NCBI GenBank assembly: GCA_023451825.1
Contig: JAEXYA010000050.1
Location: forward strand, 124,001 to 188,000
DNA length: 64,000 nucleotides
Source of the DNA: Pseudomonadota bacterium
GTDB lineage: Bacteria > Pseudomonadota > Alphaproteobacteria > Rhizobiales > Xanthobacteraceae
Reading direction: 5' to 3'
Shown in pieces: positions 34,292 through 43,883 of this stretch; within the stretch, counting starts at the first letter, position 1; every line of letters starts with the position of its first letter. The translations under genes were made by a program, and so were the position numbers. Below the pieces are notes generated by a model. The model was not told the DNA's origin and did no database searches. It saw only the letters and a program-made list of their open reading frames with translations.

Positions 34292-34409
34292 GTCCCTCAT
34301 CCTGAGGAGCGCGCTCTTGCGCGCGTCTCGAAGGATGGCCGCGAACTCGGAGCCCAGCCATCTCATGGTTCGAGACGGCGCCAAGTGGCGCCTCCTCACC
34401 ATGAGGGAC
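34292..34409. repeat. Intergenic palindromic repeat, family D
   Basis: Arms ccctcatcctgaggagcgc and gcctcctcaccatgaggg with inner cgcgcgtctcgaag and ttcgagacggcgcc-like pairs. It lies between the converging glnD and ogt genes and is related to the copy at 4295-4437. Confidence 0.85.
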
Positions 34410-34415
34410 CGAGTG

Positions 34416-34937
34416 TTAGTCGAGCTCAACACCCTCATGCCTTAGCAGCCAGCGTTTGCGTTCGATGCCGCCGCCATAGCCGGTGAGCGCGCCATTGGCG
34501 CCGATCAGGCGATGGCAGGGGACGACGACACTCAACGGATTCGATCCATTCGCATGGCCGACGGCGCGCATCGCGGCTGGCGTGCCGAGCTGCGCGGCAA
34601 GCGTTCCATAGCTGAGCGTCGTACCCACAGGGATCTTGCGCAGCGCGGTCCACACATTGCTTTGAAATGGCGTGCCGGGGATGTGGCAGGGGATCGTATC
34701 GAGCTGATCCAGATCGCCGCCAAAATAGCGGGTGAGCGCCTGACGAATCGATTTCGGTGCTGGCGCGTTCACAAGCGGTGCAGCGCCGAGATAGCGGCGC
34801 AGTGAGGTGTTCAGGCGCTCCTCGTAGTCCGTCCAATCCAGCGCACAGAGTAAGCCATCGGCATTCGTCACCAGCAACGCGGTGCCGATCGGCGTGTCCA
34901 GTCTGTCGAGATGGAGCGGTGTCTTGGGTTTGGCCAT
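34416..34937 (-). CDS. ogt: Methylated-DNA-[protein]-cysteine S-methyltransferase
   Basis: A 173-residue suicide repair protein that takes the methyl group from O6-methylguanine. It has the N-terminal ribonuclease-like part, the helix-turn-helix with TLSYGTLAAQLG and AMRAVGHANGSNPL (arginine finger and Asn), and the active site VVPCHRLIG with C141. There is no Ada regulatory domain. ATG 34937 (MAKPKTPLH) is used, not the upstream in-frame start at 34982. It is monocistronic. Confidence 0.94.
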   Translation of the reverse strand: MAKPKTPLHLDRLDTPIGTALLVTNADGLLCALDWTDYEERLNTSLRRYLGAAPLVNAPAPKSIRQALTRYFGGDLDQLDTIPCHIPGTPFQSNVWTALRKIPVGTTLSYGTLAAQLGTPAAMRAVGHANGSNPLSVVVPCHRLIGANGALTGYGGGIERKRWLLRHEGVELD

Positions 34938-35030
34938 GGCGGATCGGCTCGTCACATGAAAACGCCGACCGTAATGTGCCACGGTCGGCGTTGCATTCCG
35001 ATTTCCGAATTGTTTCGCTCACTTTCGGCC

Positions 35031-35109
35031 GTCATTGCGAGGAGCGAAGCGACGAAGCAATCCAGTTTTTGGCCGAAGTCTGGATTGCTTCGCTGCGCTC
35101 GCAATGACG
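35031..35109. repeat. Intergenic palindromic repeat, family F
   Basis: Arms gtcattgcgaggagcgaagc and gctgcgctcgcaatgac, inner gaagcaatccag and ctggattgcttc. It is nearly the same as 22756-22840 and sits between ogt and phaR. Confidence 0.9.
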
Positions 35110-35119
35110 AGAAACGGAG

Positions 35120-35713
35120 TTACTCGCTCTTCGGCTCGTGCGACATGCGCTCGAGGCGGTCTTGCATTTCCTTCATCTGGCGACGCAGGTCGTCCATTGA
35201 ATCGCCACCGGCTGCGGGCTCAGGTGCCTTTTCCGGCTCGGGCGCAGCACCGGGGCGCGGCGGCACGAAGGGCTTGAACATGGAGAAGGTCTGCTGAAAC
35301 AGCTCCATGTTGCGGCGGACGGTCTCTTCCAGCGGCGCGAACGGCGTCATGCCGAACGTATTGGTCATCTGCTTGCGGAATTTTTCCTGATCGCGCGTCA
35401 GCGAATCAATCGACTGTTCGAGATATTTCGGCACCACCATCTGCATGCTGTCGCCATAGAAGCGGATCAGCTGGCGCAGGAAGGTGGTCGGCAGCAGGTT
35501 CTGGCCGGCCTTGTTTTCCTGTTCAAAAATGATCTGCGCGAGGACCTGGCGGGTGATGTCGTCGCCGGTCTTGGCGTCGTAGACGAGGAAATCCTCGCCG
35601 TCCTTCACCATGGAAGCGAGGTCTTCCAGCGTCACATACGTACTCGTCCCGGTATTATAGAGCCGGCGGTTCGCGTATTTTTTGATGGTGGTGGGTTGAT
35701 CTGATTTCGCCAT
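35120..35713 (-). CDS. phaR: Polyhydroxyalkanoate synthesis regulator
   Basis: A 197-residue DNA-binding regulator. It starts with the PHB/PHA accumulation regulator domain: IKKYANRRLYNTGTSTYVTLEDL, then DGEDFLVYDAKTGDDITRQVLAQIIFEQE, followed by a second helical region and a Pro/Ala-rich tail ending in a short coiled coil (LRRQMKEMQDRLERM). PhaR represses phasin and PHA genes and is titrated by PHA granules. It lies divergent to phaA-phaB, the usual alphaproteobacterial arrangement. Confidence 0.95.
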   Translation of the reverse strand: MAKSDQPTTIKKYANRRLYNTGTSTYVTLEDLASMVKDGEDFLVYDAKTGDDITRQVLAQIIFEQENKAGQNLLPTTFLRQLIRFYGDSMQMVVPKYLEQSIDSLTRDQEKFRKQMTNTFGMTPFAPLEETVRRNMELFQQTFSMFKPFVPPRPGAAPEPEKAPEPAAGGDSMDDLRRQMKEMQDRLERMSHEPKSE

Positions 35714-36045
35714 GGCTCACTTACCTACCGGGGACGGGAAACCTTTCGGCAGTGCGCCAGAAAGGCCAATCGGATTGGGTGGTCGAACAACGCAATGCAA
35801 TAAAGTAAGCACTTTCAAATGGCCTCGGCTACCGTTTTGTGCGTCACGGTTAAAATCGCGGCATGATTGTGCTATGCAATGCGACATTGGTGCCAATTTT
35901 GTTGCGCTGCGGCCGAAAATGACCGCAGGTTCAATTGACACATCGATACGAGTTTTAAGAGGATGCGCGCCATGCGGCACCAGCCGTGATGGCGTGGTCA
36001 AAGTCGAACAGGCCCACTTTCAAAACAACAAAACAGGAGATGTCC
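35714..36045. promoter_or_regulatory. Divergent phaR-phaA promoter region with gcaatgc motifs
   Basis: This 332-base gap has no gene. The heptamer gcaatgc occurs at 35792-35798 and again at 35876-35882 inside atgcaatgcg. Characterised PhaR proteins favour TGC/GCA-rich sites, so these are candidate operators; the assignment is by analogy only. Confidence 0.4.
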
Positions 36046-37224
<1,179 letters not shown>

Positions 37225-37303
37225 TCAGGCAGCACGCGCCGAAAACTTCAGCGCGCGATTGCACTGCACACAGCGATTGACGTTGCATCGTCGATCAAAT
37301 CAA

Positions 37304-37334
37304 AACGCCCGGTGCATTGCACCGGGCGTTTTTT
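37304..37334 (+). terminator. Rho-independent terminator after phaA
   Basis: Perfect stem aacgcccggtgca / tgcaccgggcgtt, closed directly without a long loop and followed by six T residues. It lies about 80 bases past the phaA stop and 70 bases before phaB. Confidence 0.9.
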
Positions 37335-37403
37335 CTTGATGTTCATCTTAGCGCCAGCTTAACTCGCTACTATAATTTCAGAATTGATTTTCGGGAGGAC
37401 AGC

Positions 37404-38129
37404 ATGGCGCGCGTAGCAGTAGTGACCGGTGGAACACGAGGTATTGGCGCGGCCATCAGCAAGGCGTTGAAGGATGCGGGTTACAAGGTCGCCGCGACTT
37501 ATGCCGGCAACGACGCTGCCGCCGAGAAATTCAAGAGCGAGACCGGGATCCCTGTCTACAAATGGGACGTGTCGTCGTTCGAAGCCTGCGCCGACGGGAT
37601 CAAGAAGGTCGAGGCCGAGCTCGGTCCGGTGGATGTGCTGGTCAACAACGCCGGCATCACCAAGGACGGCGCGTTCCACAAGATGACGCCGGAGTCCTGG
37701 CATGCGGTGGTGAACACCAATCTCGGCTCGCTGTTCAACATGACCAAGCCCGTGATCGACGGCATGCGCTCGCGCAAATTCGGCCGCGTCATCAACATTT
37801 CATCGATCAACGGCCAGAAGGGCCAGTTCGGTCAGGTCAATTATTCCGCCGCCAAGGCCGGCGATATCGGCTTCACCAAGGCGCTGGCGCTTGAGAATGC
37901 CAAGCTCGGCATCACCGTGAATGTGATCTGCCCCGGCTATATCAACACCGAGATGGTGCAGGCGGTGCCGAAGGACGTGCTGGAGAAGAGCATCCTGCCG
38001 CTGATCCCCGTTGGCCGTCTCGGCGAGCCCGAGGAAATCGCGCGCGCCGTGCTGTTCCTGGCTGCGGACGAGGCCGGTTTCGTCACCGGCTCGACGCTGA
38101 CGATCAATGGCGGGCAGTATCACGCGTAA
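37404..38129 (+). CDS. phaB: Acetoacetyl-CoA reductase
   Basis: A 241-residue short-chain dehydrogenase that reduces acetoacetyl-CoA to (R)-3-hydroxybutyryl-CoA with NADPH. Cofactor loop TGGTRGIGAAI, NNAG, catalytic Ser in INISSINGQKGQFGQ and YSAAK, then PGYINTEMV. The QKGQFGQVNYSAAKAG block is characteristic of PhaB. GGGAGGA precedes ATG 37404. No PHA synthase gene is in the window. Confidence 0.95.
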   Translation: MARVAVVTGGTRGIGAAISKALKDAGYKVAATYAGNDAAAEKFKSETGIPVYKWDVSSFEACADGIKKVEAELGPVDVLVNNAGITKDGAFHKMTPESWHAVVNTNLGSLFNMTKPVIDGMRSRKFGRVINISSINGQKGQFGQVNYSAAKAGDIGFTKALALENAKLGITVNVICPGYINTEMVQAVPKDVLEKSILPLIPVGRLGEPEEIARAVLFLAADEAGFVTGSTLTINGGQYHA

Positions 38130-38132
38130 TTT

Positions 38133-38227
38133 CCTGTAGGGTGGGCAAAGGCGCTTCTTGCGCCGTGCCCACCTTCAAGTGCCGTGCGCGGGATGGTGGG
38201 CACGCTTCGCTTTGCCCACCCTACAGG
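38133..38227. repeat. Intergenic palindromic repeat, family B
   Basis: Arms cctgtagggtgggcaaagg and gctttgcccaccctacagg, inner gtgcccacctt and ggtgggcac. It occupies nearly the whole gap between phaB and the next transporter gene and may supply that gene's upstream region. Confidence 0.9.
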
Positions 38228-38235
38228 TCCGACAT

Positions 38236-39108
38236 ATGACCTCCCGCACTGCCACTCTCATCGGCCTCACCGCCATCCTGATGTGGTCGCTGCTGTCCGT
38301 GATGACGGTGGCAAGTGGCCGCATGCCGCCGTTTCAGCTCACGGCCATGACCTTCGCCATCGGCGCCCTGGCCGCGGCATTGAGCTGGACCTGGCGTCCC
38401 GACGCGATCCGTGCGCTCAAGCAATCGCCGTTGACCTGGGCGGTCGGTGTCGGTGGTCTGTTCGGTTATCACGCGCTGTATTTCGTCGCGTTGCGGCTGG
38501 CGCCACCGGCAGAGGCGGGACTGCTGAATTATCTCTGGCCGCTGCTGATCGTCTTGTTTTCGTCGCTGCTGCCGGGGGAGCGGCTATATCCGCATCACAT
38601 CATCGGCGCGCTGCTCGGTTTGATGGGCACGGTGTTGCTGTTGTGGGGCAATGTCTCGCTGAATGCGGCCTCGGGCCATGCCGGCGGGTTGTTTGCGGCC
38701 TTCTGCGCCGCCTTTGTCTGGGCAGCTTATTCGGTGATGTCGCGCCGGTTGAAGACGGTGCCCACCGATGCGGTAGCGGGCTTCTGCTTCGTGACGGCGC
38801 TTCTCGCTGCCATAGTCCACCTGGCAATCGAGACCACGGTCTGGCCGGAGACGGGGTTGCAATGGCTATCGGTGATCGCACTCGGCGTCGGCCCGGTGGG
38901 CGCGGCGTTCTATACATGGGATATCGGGATGAAGCGCGGCGATATCCGCGTGCTTGGCGCCGCGTCCTATGCGACGCCGCTGCTATCGACGGGGTTTTTG
39001 ATTGCTGCCGGTTTCGCGCAAGCGAGCGCAAATATTGCGCTGGCTGCGGCGTTGATCGCAGGCGGCGGGCTGATCGCGGCGAAGGATATGATTTTGCGAA
39101 GGCGCTGA
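38236..39108 (+). CDS. EamA/DMT family exporter
   Basis: A 290-residue protein with ten membrane helices in two EamA repeats. Visible landmarks are LTAILMWSLLSVMTVASGRMPP, YHALYFVALRLAPPAEAGLLNYLWPLLIVLFS and GPVGAAFYTWDIGMKRGD, which resembles aromatic amino acid exporter (YddG-like) members. ATG 38236 is used because the frame upstream translates the family B repeat. Substrate not proven. A family C repeat follows the stop closely. Confidence 0.88.
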   Translation: MTSRTATLIGLTAILMWSLLSVMTVASGRMPPFQLTAMTFAIGALAAALSWTWRPDAIRALKQSPLTWAVGVGGLFGYHALYFVALRLAPPAEAGLLNYLWPLLIVLFSSLLPGERLYPHHIIGALLGLMGTVLLLWGNVSLNAASGHAGGLFAAFCAAFVWAAYSVMSRRLKTVPTDAVAGFCFVTALLAAIVHLAIETTVWPETGLQWLSVIALGVGPVGAAFYTWDIGMKRGDIRVLGAASYATPLLSTGFLIAAGFAQASANIALAAALIAGGGLIAAKDMILRRR

Positions 39109-39114
39109 AGTTCT

Positions 39115-39293
39115 TTTCCCTCCCCGGAGCGAAGCGAATGGGGAGGGTGGATCAAAGCGAGCGTTCAGCGAGCTTTGAGACGGGTGGGGTGTTTCCACAG
39201 GCGACGGCGCCTGCGGAGACACCCCACCCGTCCTTCGCTTCGCTCAGGCCACCCTCCCCACTGCGCCGCTGCGCGGCTTGGGGGAGGGAGAAG
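39115..39293. repeat. Family C composite repeat without a gene
   Basis: Left half ccctccccggagcgaagcg, aatggggagggtgg, gcgagcgttcagcgagc, gagacgggtggggtg. Right half ccccacccgtccttcgctt, ccaccctccccac, ggcttgggggagggagaag. Read in reverse, the part after gggtggggtgtctccgca continues like the left junction of the DUF559 gene (1951-1970). Confidence 0.88.
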
Positions 39294-39294
39294 A

Positions 39295-39714
39295 TCACGG
39301 CTTCCAGTCCTTCGGTGCCAACTCAAATGTCGCAAAATCAAACCCCGGCGCCACCGTGCAACTCACCAGCGTCCAATCGCCGGTCGTGGCTGCTGCCTGC
39401 CAGGCATGCGGCGGCACGATGCCCTGAGGCTGTTGCCCCGCGGCTAAGTCAGCGCCCAGCGCAATCGCGCGCTGCCCACTGTCATCCGCAATCTCCAGCG
39501 TCAGCGGTGCACCGGCGTGATAGTGCCAGATCTCCACGGCATCGACTCGATGCCAGTGCGAGCGCTCGCCCGTCGCCAGCAGAAAATAGATCGCTGTCGA
39601 TGCCGCGCGGCCATTCGCATCCGTGCGGGCATCGCGAAATGTCTCGCGATAATGCCCGCCTTCGGGATGCGGCTGCAGGCCGAGAGTGGCGATGATCTCG
39701 GCAGCGGTCGGCAT
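39295..39714 (-). CDS. DUF985 cupin family protein
   Basis: A 139-residue single-domain cupin. It begins with AAEIIATLGLQPHPEGGHYRETF, has STAIYFLLATGERSHWHRVDAVEIWHYHAG (metal-binding His) and ends with the SCTVAPGFDFATFELA block. The family is widespread; some members are linked to sugar or metal binding but the function is unsettled. The start is ATG 39714, with GTG 39720 as an alternative that overlaps the gloB stop. Either way it follows gloB closely in the same operon. Confidence 0.9.
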   Translation of the reverse strand: MPTAAEIIATLGLQPHPEGGHYRETFRDARTDANGRAASTAIYFLLATGERSHWHRVDAVEIWHYHAGAPLTLEIADDSGQRAIALGADLAAGQQPQGIVPPHAWQAAATTGDWTLVSCTVAPGFDFATFELAPKDWKP

Positions 39715-39716
39715 CG

Positions 39717-40484
39717 TCACGACTTGTTCTTGCGTTCGCGCAGCTCGCCGAACACGTCGTCTTCGCTGAAGCCCTTGAGGCGGACCGCAGCGGCGATGGC
39801 CGGATCATCCGCGCGCAAGAAGACGTTGGTCTGTTTTTCCAGACCGAGCAGCACCGGAATGGTCGGCTTGCCCGCCGCGCGCAGCTGCGTCACCTCATCG
39901 GCGCGCTTCTTCAGCGCTTCGTTGTTCGGATCGATGCCGAGGCAGAATTTCATGTTGGCGGCGGTGTATTCGTGGCCGCAATAGACGCGGTAATCGTCGG
40001 GAAGCATGCGCAGCTTTTTCAGCGACTGCCACATCATCGGATAGGTGCCTTCGAACACCCGGCCGCAGCCGCCGGAGAACAGCGTGTCGGCGGAGAACAG
40101 CGCGAGCTCGCTGTCGAAGGCGTAACAGATATGGTCGAGCGTATGGCCGGGCGTCTCGAATACGCGGGCCATCAGCGAGCCGACCTGCACGGTGCTGCCT
40201 TCGCCGACACGCACATCCACATGCGGGATCGCGGTGCCCTGGTCGTGCGGCGCGGTGACCTTGCAGCCATAGGTCTGTTTCAGCTCGGCGATGCCGCCGA
40301 CATGGTCGGCATGGTGATGCGTGACCAGGATATCCGTAAGCTTCCAGCCCTCGCGCTGCAGCACTTTCATGATGGGCCCGGCTTCCGGCGCATCGATGGC
40401 GGCGGTCTTCAGGCTTTGCGGATCATGGATCAGGTAGCCGAAATTGTCGGACAGGCAGGGGAATACGCGAATTTCAGCAGCCAT
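39717..40484 (-). CDS. gloB: Hydroxyacylglutathione hydrolase (glyoxalase II)
   Basis: A 255-residue metallo-beta-lactamase-fold enzyme that hydrolyses S-lactoylglutathione in methylglyoxal detoxification. Metal site HHHADH at 56-61, TPGHTLDH, LFSADTLFSGGCGR and the C-terminal glutathione-binding part with YCGHEYTAANMKF. ATG 40484 (MAAEIRVFPCLSDNFGYLI) matches the family start. A methyltransferase gene lies divergently upstream, an arrangement frequent in rhizobia. Confidence 0.96.
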   Translation of the reverse strand: MAAEIRVFPCLSDNFGYLIHDPQSLKTAAIDAPEAGPIMKVLQREGWKLTDILVTHHHADHVGGIAELKQTYGCKVTAPHDQGTAIPHVDVRVGEGSTVQVGSLMARVFETPGHTLDHICYAFDSELALFSADTLFSGGCGRVFEGTYPMMWQSLKKLRMLPDDYRVYCGHEYTAANMKFCLGIDPNNEALKKRADEVTQLRAAGKPTIPVLLGLEKQTNVFLRADDPAIAAAVRLKGFSEDDVFGELRERKNKS

Positions 40485-40556
40485 GGTAACTCCGTTGACC
40501 TCTCTTGGACGCGCCCGCATGGCGGGGCGCGCGTATTCATTGACCGTATGCCGCGC

Positions 40557-40910
40557 CTAGCGCGGTGACGACGCCACGCATTGCCGGGCAGGTTGCTCGC
40601 CGATCTGTAGCGTGATGGTGGTCATGCCCTTGCCGACGATCAGAACATTGCCTTCGCCATAGCGGAAGCCGGAGCCCGAGCGCTGGATCGGCATGCGGAG
40701 CGATTCGCCATTGGGGTAGAACAATGTGATCGACTTGCCGCCGGAATTGTAATCGACCGAAATCTTGTCGCCGCCCGGCAATCCGGGTTTGCAAATATAA
40801 TCCGTCGTTGCGGGATTGGCCTGGGCGGGCAGCGATGCCATCGCCCCTGCCATCAAGGCCGACATGACTGCCGCTATTTTCGCGATCTTTTGAGCCTGCC
40901 GTGACACCAT
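40557..40910 (-). CDS. Exported protein with MliC-like lysozyme-inhibitor fold
   Basis: A 117-residue protein with a signal peptide of about 31 residues ending PAQA. The mature part reads TTDYICKPG, ISVDYNSGGKSITLFYPNGESL, then SGSGFRYGEGN and VLIVGKG, with two cysteines (C40 and C111) at either end. This arrangement matches the eight-strand MliC/PliC domain of periplasmic C-type lysozyme inhibitors, with the disulfide between the ends. It lacks a lipobox, so it is periplasmic rather than a lipoprotein. The function is inferred from fold only. Confidence 0.65.
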   Translation of the reverse strand: MVSRQAQKIAKIAAVMSALMAGAMASLPAQANPATTDYICKPGLPGGDKISVDYNSGGKSITLFYPNGESLRMPIQRSGSGFRYGEGNVLIVGKGMTTITLQIGEQPARQCVASSPR

Positions 40911-41078
40911 GCCGCCTCTCCAGGATTCTTGCTGTGTAAACTAGGCCGCAGCCCGACCGGTCTTGTCAATTGTCGGTACGACGTGCCGCCATGTTGCCGA
41001 CATATGGCGTTAAGCCTGCGCCAGCATTTCGGGATTTCGGGGGATCGTGCGCCGTATGAGCCATGGTACAACGCTTTC

Positions 41079-41828
41079 ATGACCATCGACGTCATCGATC
41101 TCCGGGATTTCTATTCCCGCCGCCTCGGCATCGTGGCGCGGCGGTTGATCAATCGTGGCATCAAGGCGCATTGGCCCGATGCCGAGGGGCAGAGGGTGCT
41201 CGGGGTCGGCTATCCCACGCCCTATCTCGGCCTGTTTCGTGAAAATGCCGAGCGCTGCATCGCCTTCATGCCGGCGGCGCAGGGCGTGCTGAAATGGCCG
41301 ACGGCGAAGCCGGCGCTGGCAACATTGGTCGATGAGATGTCGCTGCCGCTACCCGATGCATCGGTGGACCGGATCATTCTCGTCCATGCGCTGGAAATTT
41401 CCGACGATCCCGAAGGGCTGTTGCGTGAAATCTGGCGCGTGCTCGCGCCGTCCGGGAAGATGATCGCGATCATTCCGAATCGGCGTGGCGTGTGGACGCG
41501 GTCGGATTCGACGCCGTTCGGCCATGGCCGGCCTTATTCACGCTCGCAGATCACGCAATTGTTGCGGCAGACCTGGTTCACGCCGACGGCCTGGAGCGAA
41601 GCGCTGTTCATGCCGCCGGTGGGCATGGGCTGGTTCCTGCGCTCCGCGCTGGTGTGGGAGCGCGTCGGCGCGGCGCTGTCGATGCCGTTTGCCGGGTTGC
41701 ATATCGTCGAAGCCAGCAAGCAGGTCTATCGTGCGCTGCCGGCAAAGCGGGAACGCGCAAAGCTTATTCCGGCTTTGCAGCCGGTGCTGGTGCCGAGCTC
41801 GGGCATGCGGCGGGACACTGAGCCGTAG
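41079..41828 (+). CDS. Class I SAM-dependent methyltransferase
   Basis: A 249-residue protein of the Methyltransf_11 type. The glycine motif is degenerate (RVLGVGYPTPYL), motif II is DEMSLPLPDASVDRIILVHALE and motif III is REIWRVLAPSGKMIAIIPNRRGVWTR. The C-terminal part carries FMPPVGMGWFLRS. The substrate is unknown. ATG 41079 is used. It is divergent from the MliC-like gene and ends in the family E repeat, whose first bases supply its stop codon region. Confidence 0.82.
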   Translation: MTIDVIDLRDFYSRRLGIVARRLINRGIKAHWPDAEGQRVLGVGYPTPYLGLFRENAERCIAFMPAAQGVLKWPTAKPALATLVDEMSLPLPDASVDRIILVHALEISDDPEGLLREIWRVLAPSGKMIAIIPNRRGVWTRSDSTPFGHGRPYSRSQITQLLRQTWFTPTAWSEALFMPPVGMGWFLRSALVWERVGAALSMPFAGLHIVEASKQVYRALPAKRERAKLIPALQPVLVPSSGMRRDTEP

Positions 41829-41917
41829 GGCGGATGAGGCGAAGCCGTCATCCGCCGCGGAGTTTCAGCTTTGTATTCGGCCGGCGGATTACGCTGCGCT
41901 CATCCGCCCTACGGCCG
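41822..41917. repeat. Intergenic palindromic repeat, family E
   Basis: Outer arms gccgtagggcggatgag and ctcatccgccctacggc, inner catccgccgc and gccggcggatta. It is shared between two converging 3' ends and overlaps the methyltransferase stop. Confidence 0.9.
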
Positions 41918-41923
41918 AGCCGA

Positions 41924-42676
41924 TCAATCCTCGATCGATTTCTCGCTGGTATCCGCCTTGCCGCGAGTCCAGTAGCCGGCGGCTTTGGTCCACGCCTTGT
42001 TGTGGCCGCGCGTGCCGGTGACATAGAGGCGCAGGCTGCGCGCCACCTGCGCTTCGGCCGCGATCCAGACAAAACCTTCGCCTTGTGGGAAATCGTAGCC
42101 TTCGAGCGCCGCCTGCAGCAGTGCTGCATCGTCGCTCTTGCCGTCGCGAGCAATCCATTGCGCTGACCAGTCGGCCTTTGTTGCGATCTTTTGCGCTTCG
42201 CCAATCACGAAGCTTGCGACCGGTACACCGGGGCGCAGTTCTTCGAGACGGCGCCCGATGGCGGGCAAAGCGGTCTCGTCTCCGATGAGGAGATACCAGT
42301 CGAAATCGTCGGGAATGACGGCAGAGCCGCGCGGGCCGCCGATCTGCAGGGTGTCGCCGACCTTTGCGCTGATCGCCCAGGCCGTTGCGGGACCTGCTTC
42401 GTGGAGAGCGAAGTCGAGGACCAGCGTGTTCTTCGCCGTGTCGAAACTGCGCGGCGTGTATTCGCGCATCTCGGGCGTTTCGCCGGTGCCGGGGAAGATC
42501 AGCTTGACGTGATCATCAAAGGACGCGCTGACGAAATCGTGCAGTTCGGGCGAGGTGAGCGTGATGCGCTGCATCTGCGGCGTCAGGCGCTGGGTGGCGG
42601 AAACGGTGAGCAGGCGCCGGCGCAATTCGTGGCGGACGCGGGTAATTTCATGCTTGGTCAAGAAGGTGCAATCCAT
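41924..42676 (-). CDS. Siderophore-interacting protein (ferric-chelate reductase type)
   Basis: A 250-residue flavoprotein-like enzyme of the SIP/ViuB family, which frees iron from ferric siderophores with NAD(P)H and FAD. The FAD-binding blocks are MREYTPRSFD (RxYTxR) and GPRGSAVIPDDFDWYLLIGDETALPAIGRRLEEL, and the C-terminal SIP domain ends with the VTGTRGHNKAWTKAAGYW block. The SxAxxR-type variations could not be checked against a profile. ATG 42676 is used; the longer frame starts with TTG. It stands alone, without siderophore receptor genes nearby. Confidence 0.88.
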   Translation of the reverse strand: MDCTFLTKHEITRVRHELRRRLLTVSATQRLTPQMQRITLTSPELHDFVSASFDDHVKLIFPGTGETPEMREYTPRSFDTAKNTLVLDFALHEAGPATAWAISAKVGDTLQIGGPRGSAVIPDDFDWYLLIGDETALPAIGRRLEELRPGVPVASFVIGEAQKIATKADWSAQWIARDGKSDDAALLQAALEGYDFPQGEGFVWIAAEAQVARSLRLYVTGTRGHNKAWTKAAGYWTRGKADTSEKSIED

Positions 42677-42766
42677 CGGTTGAAATCGAAGCAAGGCCTA
42701 TGTGGCGATTGTCCGGTTTCAGTCCAAGGTCGCCTCTTTAGAGACGCTCGACATTTTGGTTTCGCT

Positions 42767-43717
42767 TTATTGCTCCGCCAGCGGATGCAGGTCGCGGACC
42801 AGGCTCTTGAGCCGCTCTTCCACCACATGGGTGTAGATCTGCGTGGTCGAAATATCGGTATGGCCGAGCAGCGTCTGCACGATGCGGAGATCGGCGCCGT
42901 TATGCAGCAGGTGGCTGGCAAAAGCGTGACGCAGCACATGCGGCGACACCAGGCGCGGCGCGATGCCGGAGGCGCTGGCGAGGTCCTTCAGGTCGCGGGC
43001 AAAGTGTTGGCGGGTGAGATGGCCGCTCTCGCCGGACGACGGAAACAACCATTTCGTCACGGCGCCTTTCTTCTGTCCCTTCTGCGTCTCTGCCATGACC
43101 GCGAGATAGTCGGCCATCGCGGCCTTTGCCGTCTCGTTGAGCGGCACCAGGCGTTCCTTGTTGCCTTTGCCGCGCACCACGATCATGCGTGCATCACGCC
43201 GCGCGGCGGTGACCGGCAGCGAGACGAGTTCGGAGACACGCAGGCCAGTGGCGTAGAGCACTTCGAGCAGGCAATAGAGCCGGGCATGGCGCAGCCGTTG
43301 CGGCAGCGTCGCTTCGGTGTTCTGGGCCATGGTGCGACCCTGCACCAGCATGCGGTCGACATCGGCGATCGACAGCACTTTTGGCAGGCTGCGGCCACGC
43401 TTGGGGCCGGAGAGGATCGCGGCGGGATCGTCGGCGCGGATGTTTTCGCTCAGCATGAAGCGGAACAGATGGCGCAGTGCCGAAAGCCGGCGGGCGACGG
43501 TGGTCGACTTGAAGCCGCGATCGTCGAGGTCTTCGAGATAATCGCGCAGCAGCTGGGTATCCGCCGATCCGAAACTGGCCTTGGCCCGGGCCGCGAATTC
43601 GGAAAAATCCTCGAGGTCGCGCCGATACGCGTCGAGCGTGTTCGCGCCGGCGCCTTGCTCGGCGGCGAGCATGTCGAGAAACAGGGCGGACAGGCGGGCG
43701 TCGGATGGGATGCTCAT
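42767..43717 (-). CDS. xerD: Site-specific tyrosine recombinase XerD
   Basis: A 316-residue recombinase that resolves chromosome dimers with XerC at dif. It has the SAM-like N-terminal domain (NTLDAYRRDLEDF) and the catalytic residues R160 (ATGLRVSELV), K184 (GKGNKE), H260 and R263 (HVLRHAFASHLL), H286 and nucleophile Y295 (TQIYTHV). The full length and the absence of flanking att-like repeats argue for a housekeeping Xer enzyme, not a phage integrase. It is divergent from aroK with a microprotein between. Confidence 0.93.
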   Translation of the reverse strand: MSIPSDARLSALFLDMLAAEQGAGANTLDAYRRDLEDFSEFAARAKASFGSADTQLLRDYLEDLDDRGFKSTTVARRLSALRHLFRFMLSENIRADDPAAILSGPKRGRSLPKVLSIADVDRMLVQGRTMAQNTEATLPQRLRHARLYCLLEVLYATGLRVSELVSLPVTAARRDARMIVVRGKGNKERLVPLNETAKAAMADYLAVMAETQKGQKKGAVTKWLFPSSGESGHLTRQHFARDLKDLASASGIAPRLVSPHVLRHAFASHLLHNGADLRIVQTLLGHTDISTTQIYTHVVEERLKSLVRDLHPLAEQ

Positions 43718-43747
43718 GCGTTGGCCTTTGCAGTGACGCGTCGTTCT

Positions 43748-43857
43748 TCTCCCTCTCCCGCCCTTGCGGGGGAGGGCCGGGGTGGGGGAGCCACGAACGC
43801 CGGAGCTTGTGGAGGCACCCCCACCCTGACCCTCCCCCGCAAGCGGGAGAGGGGACA
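43748..43857. repeat. Intergenic palindromic repeat, family H
   Basis: Arms ccctctcccgcccttgcgg and ccgcaagcgggagagggg with inner gccggggtgggggag and cacccccaccctgacc. It lies between xerD and the microprotein gene, in the 5' region of xerD. Confidence 0.85.
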
Positions 43858-43883
43858 AGGCGCGCGTGCCTAAACCCTAGCGG

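Noticed and set aside
42767..43717. Possible phage integrase marking an integrated element
   Set aside because: The protein is a full-length XerD-type recombinase, there is no tRNA or att-like direct repeat nearby, and neighbours are housekeeping genes.
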